In this document: in pieces, positions 23,454 to 31,130 of the stretch
Numbering within the stretch: the stretch's first letter is position 1
Layout: each line of letters opens with the position of its first letter
Assembly: GCA_020831705.1 (NCBI GenBank)
Contig: JAFIGB010000416.1
Span: forward strand, 1 to 33,174
Length of the DNA: 33,174 nucleotides
Direction: 5' to 3'
From: Candidatus Sumerlaeia bacterium
GTDB taxonomy: Bacteria; Sumerlaeota; Sumerlaeia; SLMS01
The notes under the pieces: model-generated
The model's input: the letters and a program-made list of their open reading frames with translations, nothing else
The model's database searches: none
What the model was told of the DNA's origin: nothing
Position numbers and translations under genes: made by a program

Positions 23454-24242
23454 CTAGATTGAGTCCAGTATCTCGCTGCGGTTCTTTCTGAGGAAGGCAA
23501 TACCCGTTACAAGGGCGAGGAAGGGAAGGAGAGTCATCGTCCAATACGAATCCGGGTTAAACCCCGACTCCGGAGATCCGAAGATATACTGGGTCAGGGA
23601 AAAGTACCCCTTCACCGGGTTGAGGTTGATCAGCGATTCCACCGATTCCGGAAGAATGGAAGGCAGGTAGACGATGGGCAATGACCAAAATGTCAGGAGA
23701 AGTCCAATCTGGACAATCTGCCCCACATCCCTGACGAGAAGGTTGAGCACCGAGAAGGTCATCGACAACCCCACAGCCACCAACCCAAGAACCGCCATGA
23801 TCGGAAATACGAAAAGCACCTCGGGGCCAAGGGGAACCCCAACGGCCAGGAAGAAGAGGATTAGCGCCAGGAAGCTGATCGTCGAGACAAGCATCGATGT
23901 GATATAGACACTGATGAAGAGCACCTCCTCGGGGAGCGCCATCTTCTTCAGCATGTTGGCATTCTCCACCAACACACCACTCCCCCGCCCCAGGATTTCG
24001 TTGAAGAGGAACCACATGACGATTCCAGAGCAGAGGTGCACTGTATAGTCAAGACGTCCCGCACCCTCGCCCATCCGGGCAGCCATCACCTGGGAAAAGA
24101 CAACCACATAGACAGCCATCATGACGATGGGGTGAATCAGGTTCCAGAAACCACCGATGGTGGATCCGGCATAACGCGACTTGAGTTCGCGACGGACGAG
24201 CATCCAGACAACGGGACGCGACTTGAGGACATCCTGAAGCAT
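23454..24242 (-). CDS. wzm: ABC-2 type polysaccharide export permease (Wzm-like)
   Basis: Channel subunit for export of a polysaccharide; partner of the Wzt-like ATPase. The 262-residue product begins with the amphipathic VWMLVRRELKSRYAGSTIGGFWNLIHPI, characteristic of O-antigen/teichoic acid exporters, and has six predicted TM helices. ENANMLKKMALPEEVLFIS is the conserved cytoplasmic gating-helix region. FWSLPIVYLPSILPESVESLINLNPVKGYFSLTQY is the usual C-terminal family motif. Length is normal. It starts 10 bases after the basic-tailed protein gene and ends 29 bases before rsmA, so it is part of the purA-to-wzt minus-strand series. Confidence 0.92.
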   Translation of the reverse strand: MLQDVLKSRPVVWMLVRRELKSRYAGSTIGGFWNLIHPIVMMAVYVVVFSQVMAARMGEGAGRLDYTVHLCSGIVMWFLFNEILGRGSGVLVENANMLKKMALPEEVLFISVYITSMLVSTISFLALILFFLAVGVPLGPEVLFVFPIMAVLGLVAVGLSMTFSVLNLLVRDVGQIVQIGLLLTFWSLPIVYLPSILPESVESLINLNPVKGYFSLTQYIFGSPESGFNPDSYWTMTLLPFLALVTGIAFLRKNRSEILDSI

Positions 24243-24252
24243 GACGCGCCCC

Positions 24253-24825
24253 CTAGCCTTCCATGCGGCGACGCGCCCTGGCCAGACGTCTATTCATTTT
24301 CTTGATCGTGTCGATGTCGCGTTGCCCCCCCTGCCGATACTCCATCAACCGCTTGGCGAGCTTTTCCAGCTGGCTTGCCAGGGCGAGGGTGTCGACTGCG
24401 TCGGTTGACTCCGGATGTTCCTCCACTGCCTTTGCCACCGACTTGCGCAGGGCATCGACATCGTCGCGAATGGAGGCCTTGATCTCGTCGAAAACCCCAT
24501 CGAGCATTCGGGAAAACTCATCCAATTCACTGTCGACCGCACCGGATAGTTCCCTCAACCAGAGGTCATCCTTGAAAAGGGCTGTCGGGCGGATTGGTTC
24601 GGGTGCCGCAACTGGGAGCTGGGTTGGTGCCGAAGGTGCGGCCTTGGGCGCTGCCCTTCGTTTGTTGGTCGTTGGGGCTGGCTTGGAAGCTGGTGCCGGT
24701 TTCGGCGGTGCCGCAGGCTTGCCAGTCGATGCGGATTTTCCCGGTGTGACTCTTCGTGGGGACGCCGCCGCAGTCGTCGTTTTCCGGCGGGTTGTCGACC
24801 GGGTGGTGGGCTTTCGAGGGACCAT
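24253..24825 (-). CDS. Basic Lys/Ala/Pro-tailed protein with helical C-terminal half
   Basis: A 190-residue product, not recognised. Residues 1-80 are low-complexity and strongly basic, with repeated Thr-Thr-Arg, Pro-Lys-Pro and Ala-Pro elements, and look like a histone H1-type disordered tail. From about 82 the protein is helical and acidic (LWLRELSGAVDSELDEFSRM), then turns basic again at the end (KKMNRRLARARRRMEG). This is the layout of a DNA- or polyanion-binding protein with a coiled coil, or of a scaffold protein. The ATG at 24825 is chosen because GGAGG lies 9 bases upstream. It sits between the dGTPase and wzm-like genes with gaps of about 20 and 10 bases. Confidence 0.78.
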   Translation of the reverse strand: MVPRKPTTRSTTRRKTTTAAASPRRVTPGKSASTGKPAAPPKPAPASKPAPTTNKRRAAPKAAPSAPTQLPVAAPEPIRPTALFKDDLWLRELSGAVDSELDEFSRMLDGVFDEIKASIRDDVDALRKSVAKAVEEHPESTDAVDTLALASQLEKLAKRLMEYRQGGQRDIDTIKKMNRRLARARRRMEG

Positions 24826-24845
24826 GGTGTGTTCCTCCGGGAAGG

Positions 24846-26003
24846 TCACATGAATACTTCGGGGTGGAACAGTGCGCGGTACTGCTCGTGGAGATACCGA
24901 TCAGTCATCCCCGAAATATAGTCACAGACAACCCGGTGAGCCCCCTCGGTTTCAACCTTCTTTTGGAACTTGAAGGGCATCAACCTGGGGTTTTTGAGGT
25001 AGGAATTGAACAGTTCCACGATGAACCGCTTCCCACGCTCGGAATTAACGAGGGTCTTGGGATGGAAATAGACGCGTTGCAGGAGAAAATCCTTCAACAG
25101 CTGGATTCGTTCCTTGAATTCGGCATCGAAGTCCACCAAACGACCGGGATACTCGCGAACTTCCTCCGTGGAGGCCACGCCCGACTTCTCAAGCATCAAG
25201 CCTGTGTGGTCGATCGCGGAATTCACATGGGCATCGTAAAGATATCCAAGAGCACGGAATCGGACGTATTTCTGCCGCGCTGTCACCCCCGCCTCGCTCC
25301 GTGCCTTGTCAAAGAGATCATGGAGCCATTCGACCTCCCGGAGATCCTCCTCCTCAATGTAACCCATCTTGAGGGCGTCATCAAGGTCGGCGCAGTTGTA
25401 GGCAATCTCGTCGGCCAGATCGACAACTTGGGCTTCCAATGTTGCCATCTTTCCGGGAAGGAATCGCGGATTTGCCGAGGGCTTGTCGTATTGGGTGTCA
25501 TGCTTGATAATGCCTTCGCGCACTTCAAACGTCAGGTTGAGGCCGGGATAATCGGGGTAGCGCTCCTCCAGAAATTCGATTATGCGAAGGCTCTGCGAGT
25601 TATGTTCGAAACCACCATGGTCCTTCATGCACTCGCGCATGGCATCCTCACCCGCATGGCCGAAGGGGGTGTGGCCAAGATCGTGGGCAAGGGCGATGGC
25701 CTCCGACAGGTCGGGATTCACACCGAGCGACCGTGCCAGTGTTCTCGCGATCTGGGCCACTTCCATGGTATGGGTCAAACGGGTGCGGTGGTAGTCACTT
25801 GCAGTCACGACAAAGACCTGGGTTTTGAACTCCAGTTTGCGAAAGGCCTGGGTGTGAATGACACGATCCCTGTCCCGCTGGAAATCGGTCCGCAGGAGAT
25901 CAGGAGCGATGGGGTTGTCCCTGCCACGACTCTCAACAGCGCGGCAGGCGTAGGGAGCCATGCGCTTTTCGTCCTGTTCCAGTTCCTGTCGCCTGATGAT
26001 CAT
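24846..26003 (-). CDS. dgt: Deoxyguanosinetriphosphate triphosphohydrolase-like protein (HD domain)
   Basis: dGTPase-like HD enzymes cleave dNTPs to nucleoside and triphosphate. The 385-residue product has the family N-terminal FQRDRDRVIHTQAFRKLEFKTQVF and RTRLTHTMEVAQIAR (metal-ligand H78). The HD pair H107-D108 lies in ALAHDLGHTPFGHAGEDAM, and the later LADEIAYN contains the fourth metal ligand. HGGFEHNSQSLRI and IKHD also match the family. ATG 26003 has AAAGGA at good spacing; the frame's earlier start at 26072 would overlap purA. Homologous to the type 2 dGTPase-like proteins common in many phyla. It is 28 bases downstream of purA, so a nucleotide-metabolism pair. Confidence 0.92.
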   Translation of the reverse strand: MIIRRQELEQDEKRMAPYACRAVESRGRDNPIAPDLLRTDFQRDRDRVIHTQAFRKLEFKTQVFVVTASDYHRTRLTHTMEVAQIARTLARSLGVNPDLSEAIALAHDLGHTPFGHAGEDAMRECMKDHGGFEHNSQSLRIIEFLEERYPDYPGLNLTFEVREGIIKHDTQYDKPSANPRFLPGKMATLEAQVVDLADEIAYNCADLDDALKMGYIEEEDLREVEWLHDLFDKARSEAGVTARQKYVRFRALGYLYDAHVNSAIDHTGLMLEKSGVASTEEVREYPGRLVDFDAEFKERIQLLKDFLLQRVYFHPKTLVNSERGKRFIVELFNSYLKNPRLMPFKFQKKVETEGAHRVVCDYISGMTDRYLHEQYRALFHPEVFM

Positions 26004-26031
26004 AAAGCCAATCCTTTGGGGTGGTGCAGTT

Positions 26032-27309
26032 TTAGTCGAGGCAAAGCGTCTGACGCCTGTCCGGGCCGACACTTGCCATTGTGATGCGCGTGTTGAGGAG
26101 CTTTTCGATACGCTTGATGTAATCGACAGTCTCCTTCGGGAGGTCCTTGGGGTCCCTTACATCTGAGAGCGGAACCTTCCAACCGGGCATTGATTCATAG
26201 ACCGGCTTGGCCGTCTTCAGAATCTCCATGTCAAAGGGGAGGAGTTGAGTGGATCCCTCGGAAGTCTCGTAGCTCGTGCAGATGGGAATCTCGTCAAAGA
26301 TGCTCAGGACATCGAGCTTCGTCAGCGTGATTTCCGTGCAACCGGAGACCTGCAGGGAGCGCCGAACTGCCGGGGCATCAAACCAGCCGCATCGACGGGG
26401 GCGACCAGTCGTGGCGCCAAACTCCCCACCTTCCTTCCGAAGATCCTCGCCAACCTGGTCGAGCAACTCCGTGGGAAGGGGCCCGGAACCGACCCGGGTC
26501 GTATAAGCCTTCACCACACCCATTATGTTGTCAATGAAGCGGGGGCTGATTCCGAGACCGGTGCAGGCACCGCCGGGTGACGGGTTTGAAGAAGTGACAA
26601 AGGGATACGTGCCGAAATCCACGTCCAGAAGGACGCCCTGGGCGCCCTCGCAGAGGATCTGCTTCTTCGCGCGAACGGCATCATTGAGATAAGTCACCGT
26701 GTCGGCGATAAAGGGGCGAATCCGTGCGGCACAATCGAGCAACTCATCGAGAAGACTGTCAGCATCGATCGGCTCCTGCCCATAATACTTTTCCAGCATT
26801 TCGTTGCAGTAGAAAGCCAACGAGCGGTACTTTTCCGTGAATTTCTTCGAATCCCTAAGATCGCAGACGCGGAGCCCACGGCGGGCCATTTTTTCTCCAT
26901 ACGCCGAGCCAATGCCCTTGCCCGTGGTTCCGATCTTCCCTTCCCCGAGGGACAATTCCCGGGCACGATCCAACATGGCATGCTGGGGAAGAATCAAATG
27001 GGCCTGCTCGCTGATCATCAACTTGCCATTGATTCCAAATCCGTGGCCTTCGACCTCATTGATTTCCTCAACAAGCGCCCGGGGATCAATGACAACACCG
27101 TTGCCAATGACCGAAGTCACCCGGTCATGAAGAATCCCCGAGGGGAGGATATGGAGAACATACTTATCCCCATGAATGACTACGGTATGTCCGGCATTAT
27201 TGCCACCCTGATACCGTGCAACCACATCCATCTGGGAGGAGAGAACATCGACAATTTTGCCTTTTCCCTCATCGCCCCATTGACATCCTACCAAAATCGT
27301 AACGGCCAC
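26032..27309 (-). CDS. purA: Adenylosuccinate synthetase
   Basis: Catalyses GTP-dependent ligation of IMP and aspartate, the first committed step to AMP. The 425-residue product from GTG 27309 starts AVTILVGCQWGDEGKGK, with Asp13 and Lys18 of the P-loop-like motif. NNAGHTV (His41), IGTTGKGIGSAYGEKMARRG, the GDP-binding end and TTGRPRRCGWFDA (the Arg-rich substrate loop) are all present. I chose GTG 27309 because AGGGGG lies upstream and it gives the usual N-terminus; the open frame continues upstream to 27393 without homology. It is the first gene of a long minus-strand series. Confidence 0.95.
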   Translation of the reverse strand: MAVTILVGCQWGDEGKGKIVDVLSSQMDVVARYQGGNNAGHTVVIHGDKYVLHILPSGILHDRVTSVIGNGVVIDPRALVEEINEVEGHGFGINGKLMISEQAHLILPQHAMLDRARELSLGEGKIGTTGKGIGSAYGEKMARRGLRVCDLRDSKKFTEKYRSLAFYCNEMLEKYYGQEPIDADSLLDELLDCAARIRPFIADTVTYLNDAVRAKKQILCEGAQGVLLDVDFGTYPFVTSSNPSPGGACTGLGISPRFIDNIMGVVKAYTTRVGSGPLPTELLDQVGEDLRKEGGEFGATTGRPRRCGWFDAPAVRRSLQVSGCTEITLTKLDVLSIFDEIPICTSYETSEGSTQLLPFDMEILKTAKPVYESMPGWKVPLSDVRDPKDLPKETVDYIKRIEKLLNTRITMASVGPDRRQTLCLD

Positions 27310-27426
27310 GAAAATACCCCCTGCTGATCGAAAGATTCCGCCCAAACCAAGTGGCGGACGTGGTGTGTAACGCCCTCCCCAATGGCGGCACAACCGGATT
27401 CCACGCAGTTTCAGTCGCCGGAGACG

Positions 27427-27474
27427 CCCACATCCCCCACCCTATTTTCCACCCTCCGTGGGGGCATCTGTGGG
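27427..27474 (-). promoter_or_regulatory. Compound inverted repeat in purA leader
   Basis: CCCCCAC (27434-27440) pairs with GTGGGGG (27458-27464). An outer arm CCCACA (27427-27432) pairs with TGTGGG (27469-27474), with a one-base bulge on one side and four bases on the other. The minus strand is G-rich here, with four or more runs of three G, so a G-quadruplex is an alternative fold. It lies 118-165 bases before the purA start, after the tRNA terminator. Structure by inspection; a regulatory role is inferred. Confidence 0.4.
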
Positions 27475-27504
27475 TCACGGCGTTTTGACCGCCCCCGGAA
27501 AGCG

Positions 27505-27530
27505 AAAAAACGCGCCCCCGCGAGGCGCGT
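27505..27530 (-). terminator. Rho-independent terminator after tRNA-Gly
   Basis: Read on the minus strand, ACGCGCC and GGCGCGT make a perfect 7-bp stem around a TCGCGGG loop, followed by a run of T. It begins 36 bases past the tRNA 3' end and separates the tRNA transcript from purA. Confidence 0.85.
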
Positions 27531-27566
27531 AAGTCTTCTATTATCCGAACCTGACAAGGAGTTAAA

Positions 27567-27642
27567 TGGAGCGGGAAACGGGATTCGAACCCGCGACCCT
27601 CAGCTTGGGAAGCTGATGCTCTACCAACTGAGCTATTCCCGC
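27567..27642 (-). tRNA. tRNA-Gly (anticodon CCC)
   Basis: A complete cloverleaf on the minus strand. The acceptor stem is GCGGGAA/TTCCCGC, perfectly paired. The D-arm is GCTC...GAGC, the anticodon stem TCAGC/GCTGA with loop TTCCCAA (anticodon CCC, reads GGG), and the T-arm GCGGG/CCCGT with loop TTCGAAT. The discriminator is T and the CCA end is encoded in the DNA. Length is 76 with CCA. It has its own terminator downstream. Confidence 0.97.
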
Positions 27643-27646
27643 TCGC

Positions 27647-27695
27647 GGGGGTGATTGAGGGGGATCGAAGGGGGGAAATCAAGGGGAATTGAGGG
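27647..27695. repeat. Five regularly spaced G-tracts upstream of tRNA-Gly
   Basis: On the plus strand, G-runs of 5, 5, 6, 4 and 3 start at 27647, 27659, 27670, 27683 and 27693. They are separated by spacers of 7, 6, 7 and 6 bases (TGATTGA, ATCGAA, AAATCAA, AATTGA). The units are imperfect tandem repeats of about 10-13 bases. This fits the usual G-quadruplex pattern. It begins five bases before the tRNA 5' end, so it occupies the region expected to hold the tRNA promoter. Confidence 0.75.
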
Positions 27696-27861
27696 AGGTT
27701 CGGATCTTTGCCGCGGACGGCTTGCGATGTCGGCTTGACGCAGTCTGCACTCCCCCGCCATGTAGCCTCCCCGGTTTTTGGGGAAGTCTGGGCGTGGGTC
27801 CAGTGTAGGGCTTTTCACGGCACGATCCCGGACGGTTATTTGCAGGTTGGAGTGTGTTTCA

Positions 27862-30180
27862 ATGTGGACTGTTTTGAATCGTCTCGGGCTTGGCCTGGTC
27901 TTGATTGCCCTGGCGGGGTCTGTGTTGTTGTGGGCGGATTGGGATCGGCGCGGGGATCGGCGGCGCGGGGGGGGTGTTGATGCCTCAGGCGAACGCCATT
28001 ATCGGGTGGCGCTGTTTCAGTTGGCGACACGTCCGATTATGGATGACCTCGCTTTCGGGGGCATCCGGGGTTTGCGAGAATCGGGAATTGTTGACGGACG
28101 CAATGCGACGTTTGTTCGCTATAATGCGGAGGGGGATCTGGCCACGGCCACCGCGATCGGACAGGCAATTGTGGAGAAGGATTACGACCTGGTCATTACT
28201 TATTCGACGCAGTGCCTCCAGGCGGTGGCGGCGGCGAATCGGGGAGGGCGGGTGAATCATGTTTTCGCCGGGGTGGTGGATCCGTTTGAGACGGGAGTGG
28301 GGCTGAATCGCGATGATCTATACGATCACCCCGATCATCTCGTTGGCATTGGAACGATGGTGCCGGTGCGCGAGGCGATTGAGTTGGCGCTGCGGATGAA
28401 CCCCAATATGGGGTCGCTCGGAATTGTTTGGAATCCAGCGGAGAAGAACAGCGAGTTGTGTACGTATCTGGCCCGTTCGGTGTGTGCGGAGTTGGGAATC
28501 ACGCTCATGGAGGCCCAGGTGGATAATACTGCCGGGGTTCTGGAAGCGGCCCAGTCGCTTGTCTCGCGGGGTGTGGATGCGCTGTATCTTGGCGGGGACA
28601 ATACGGTGGACCTTGGGTTCAATTCGCTGAAGCGGGCTGCGGATCAGACGGGCATTCCCGTCTTTACCTACTCCCAGGTGCATGGCGAAATGGGCGCCCT
28701 CTTTGGCATGGGAGCCTATTATTTCCAGGTGGGAGTGCGCTCGGGAAAGATGGCTGCGGAGGTGTTGAAGGGGCGTGATATACGCGACATGCCCATTGTT
28801 CTGGAGGTCCCTGTCTCCCTTTCACTGAATCTGTCGGCGCTGGATAATCTCCGGGATAATTGGGCCGTGCCGGATGATGTCATTGCAGCGGCGAATATAT
28901 TGATAGACGAATCTGGTGACAAGATACGCGATGAAACCGAGGGGGCGGAAAGTGTCGAGGATATTGTGGAGGGGCTGCCTGGTGCTTCCATTTCGAATGC
29001 GCGGGTGGCGATCGTTTATTACGGGCCCGACCCTTCCACGGAAGCCTCCATTGAGGGGTTTCGGGATGGATTGCGGGAGCTTGGCCTTGTTCAGGGTGAA
29101 AATCTGGAGCTGATTATCCGCCACGCCCAGGGGGAGACGAGCACGATTCCCCAGATCATGCAGCAGGTGGACAACATGGATGTCGACCTGGTGGTGCCGA
29201 TGACGACGCCGTGTCTTGTGGGGGCCCTGGCGAATGTGCGGAATGCGCCCATTGTCTTTACATCAGTGTATGATCCCATCGCAGCAGGCGCGGGGACGAG
29301 CTATACAGACCACCGTCCGAATGTCACGGGTGTGGGGTCGCTCCCCCCGATTGAGGAAACAATGGACCTGATCCGGGAACTCGTGCCCACGGCGGAACGG
29401 GTGGGGACGTTGTACAACCCCTCCGAGGCTAATTCGGAACGGGCGGCGCGCCGTGCGAAGGCGCATCTTGGGAAGGATGGTTACGAACTTGTGGAGGTGC
29501 CGATTGTGACCTCCAGCGATGTTCACCAAGCGGTGGCGAGTCTGGTGTCGCGCGGTGTGGATGCCATCTGGATCACCGGCGACAACACGGCGATCCAGGC
29601 GTATTCGGCGATTGTCCGCGGCGCACGGGATGCCAATCTCGCCCTGGTGAACAACGACGTCGAGATGCTGGAGCAGGGCTCCCTTGCCAGTGTGGGTATT
29701 GGTTTTTACGAGGCCGGACGCGCTGCCGCACCGATGGCGGTGCGTGTCCTTTCCGGTGAGTCACCCGCCGGAATTCCCATGGAAAATGTGGCGGTGATCA
29801 ACCTGGGGCTGAACTACGAAACGGCGCGGCTTCTGGGATACCAATTCCCCGAGGAAGTTGTGCGCCGGGCGAATGTCTTTCATGGCCTTGCCGACTCCCT
29901 GGAAGGGCCCATTCCCATGTATATCAGTGGCGAGATTTCCGCCGGGGACCGTGATGGTATCGAGGCAGCCCTTGGGGTGATCGGATTAAGGCGGGATCGC
30001 GAGTATGTTCTTTCGGAGGGCCGGGATGGCAGGTTCCTCATCCTTCTTGACGAAGAGGTGGCGGACCAGCCGACATACCGGAAGTTTCGCTTCACCGAGG
30101 GACCGGGGGAATCCCGTGCGGACCTCATCCAACGTGCCGCCCTCGAGGCCGCACGCATCATCGCATTGGAGGCAAGGTAG
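27862..30180 (+). CDS. Membrane-anchored ABC substrate-binding protein, tandem duplication of the PF04392-type domain
   Basis: A 772-residue product. An N-terminal hydrophobic helix (LGLGLVLIALAGSVLLWA, about 8-25) acts as signal or anchor; there is no lipobox. Two homologous type I periplasmic binding domains follow, at about 47-347 and 379-672, each of the ABC_sub_bind (TrpX-like) family. The pairing is visible in SLVSRGVDALYLGGDNT (232-248) against SLVSRGVDAIWITGDNT (560-576). A tail of about 100 residues (673-772) matches neither half obviously. The start at 27862 was chosen because it gives the anchor; GGAG is upstream. It is followed 5 bases later by the permease gene. The ligand is unknown; relatives bind amino acids. 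Confidence 0.88.
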   Translation: MWTVLNRLGLGLVLIALAGSVLLWADWDRRGDRRRGGGVDASGERHYRVALFQLATRPIMDDLAFGGIRGLRESGIVDGRNATFVRYNAEGDLATATAIGQAIVEKDYDLVITYSTQCLQAVAAANRGGRVNHVFAGVVDPFETGVGLNRDDLYDHPDHLVGIGTMVPVREAIELALRMNPNMGSLGIVWNPAEKNSELCTYLARSVCAELGITLMEAQVDNTAGVLEAAQSLVSRGVDALYLGGDNTVDLGFNSLKRAADQTGIPVFTYSQVHGEMGALFGMGAYYFQVGVRSGKMAAEVLKGRDIRDMPIVLEVPVSLSLNLSALDNLRDNWAVPDDVIAAANILIDESGDKIRDETEGAESVEDIVEGLPGASISNARVAIVYYGPDPSTEASIEGFRDGLRELGLVQGENLELIIRHAQGETSTIPQIMQQVDNMDVDLVVPMTTPCLVGALANVRNAPIVFTSVYDPIAAGAGTSYTDHRPNVTGVGSLPPIEETMDLIRELVPTAERVGTLYNPSEANSERAARRAKAHLGKDGYELVEVPIVTSSDVHQAVASLVSRGVDAIWITGDNTAIQAYSAIVRGARDANLALVNNDVEMLEQGSLASVGIGFYEAGRAAAPMAVRVLSGESPAGIPMENVAVINLGLNYETARLLGYQFPEEVVRRANVFHGLADSLEGPIPMYISGEISAGDRDGIEAALGVIGLRRDREYVLSEGRDGRFLILLDEEVADQPTYRKFRFTEGPGESRADLIQRAALEAARIIALEAR

Positions 30181-30185
30181 GCGCT

Positions 30186-31130
30186 ATGAACCTGTTGATT
30201 GGTGCCCTGACAATCGGGCTGATCCTGGCGCTGTTGGCGCTCGGGGTGTATATCACCTTCCGTATATTCGGTTTTCCTGATATTACCGTGGACGGTTCCA
30301 TTACGTTGGGTGCGGCGGTGTGCGCCATCCTGCTGGTTCGCGGGGTGGATCCACTCACGGCAACACTCGCTGCCGCAGGTGTTGGGGCCATCGCCGGGTT
30401 GATCACGGGGATTCTGCACACCGTCTTTCACATCAACGGCCTCCTTTCGGGGATTCTCGTCATGACGGGTCTATACAGCGTGAACCTCCACGTCATGGGG
30501 CGGAGCAATATTCCCCTCCTCAATGAGCGCACGCTGGTTACCTGGGCGGATGGCTTGACCCACCGCATTTTCGGCGATGCGACTTTCGTGAATCTTCTCG
30601 GTTGGCGCGTCCCTCCCGGTGATCTGGTCTTTCTTGTTGGTGTCCTCCTGTTCATCCTTGCAGTGATGGGCTTGCTCTACTGGTTTTTCCGCACCGATCT
30701 TGGCACCGCGATGCGTGCCACGGGCGACAACCCGCAAATGATTCGTGCCCTTGGTACAAATACGGGGTTGATGATCACCATCGGGCTGGCCATTTCGAAC
30801 GGGCTTGTGGGTCTCGCGGGGGGTGTCCTTGCCCAGTACCAGGGCTTTGCTGATGTACAGATGGGCATCGGCATGGTTGTCTGGGGACTGGCCGCTGTCA
30901 TCATCGGGGAATCGTTGGTGCGCACGCGACAACTTGCCCTCGCCCTGATCGGGGCAATCATGGGATCCGTGCTTTTCCGGCTCCTGATCGCCATTGCCCT
31001 GCGATTCGGCCTCAATCCGAATGACCTGAAGATCACCACGTCGATCTTCGTCTTTGTGGCGTTGGTCCTGCCCATGTATATCCACCGCATGAAGCAGCGG
31101 GGAAGGAGGAAGGCTTATGCTGAAGCTTGA
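30186..31130 (+). CDS. ABC transporter permease (branched-chain/TrpY-like family)
   Basis: Membrane subunit of the importer served by the tandem binding protein. The 314-residue product is almost wholly hydrophobic, with about 8-9 TM helices. FPDITVDGSITLGAAV near residue 30 and INGLLSGILVMTGLYSVNLHVMGRSN (about 82-107) are characteristic of the uncharacterised permease family (COG4120-type) that pairs with PF04392-type binding proteins. GTAMRATGDNPQMIRALGTNTG (about 176-197) is the cytoplasmic loop contacting the ATPase. Its end overlaps the ATPase gene by 14 bases, showing tight coupling. Confidence 0.9.
   Translation: MNLLIGALTIGLILALLALGVYITFRIFGFPDITVDGSITLGAAVCAILLVRGVDPLTATLAAAGVGAIAGLITGILHTVFHINGLLSGILVMTGLYSVNLHVMGRSNIPLLNERTLVTWADGLTHRIFGDATFVNLLGWRVPPGDLVFLVGVLLFILAVMGLLYWFFRTDLGTAMRATGDNPQMIRALGTNTGLMITIGLAISNGLVGLAGGVLAQYQGFADVQMGIGMVVWGLAAVIIGESLVRTRQLALALIGAIMGSVLFRLLIAIALRFGLNPNDLKITTSIFVFVALVLPMYIHRMKQRGRRKAYAEA

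Noticed and set aside
24756-26084. 442-residue plus-strand open frame
   Set aside because: Antisense shadow of the dGTPase gene, which has clear HD-family motifs and a good ribosome-binding site.
27382-27654. 90-residue plus-strand frame across the tRNA, containing GIRTRDPQLGKLMLYQLSY
   Set aside because: This is the well-known false protein made by translating the antisense of a tRNA gene; the cloverleaf explains it fully.
27269-27682. 137-residue minus-strand frame containing SSVGRASASQAEGRGFESRF
   Set aside because: Also a translation of the tRNA sequence itself, running on into the purA leader.
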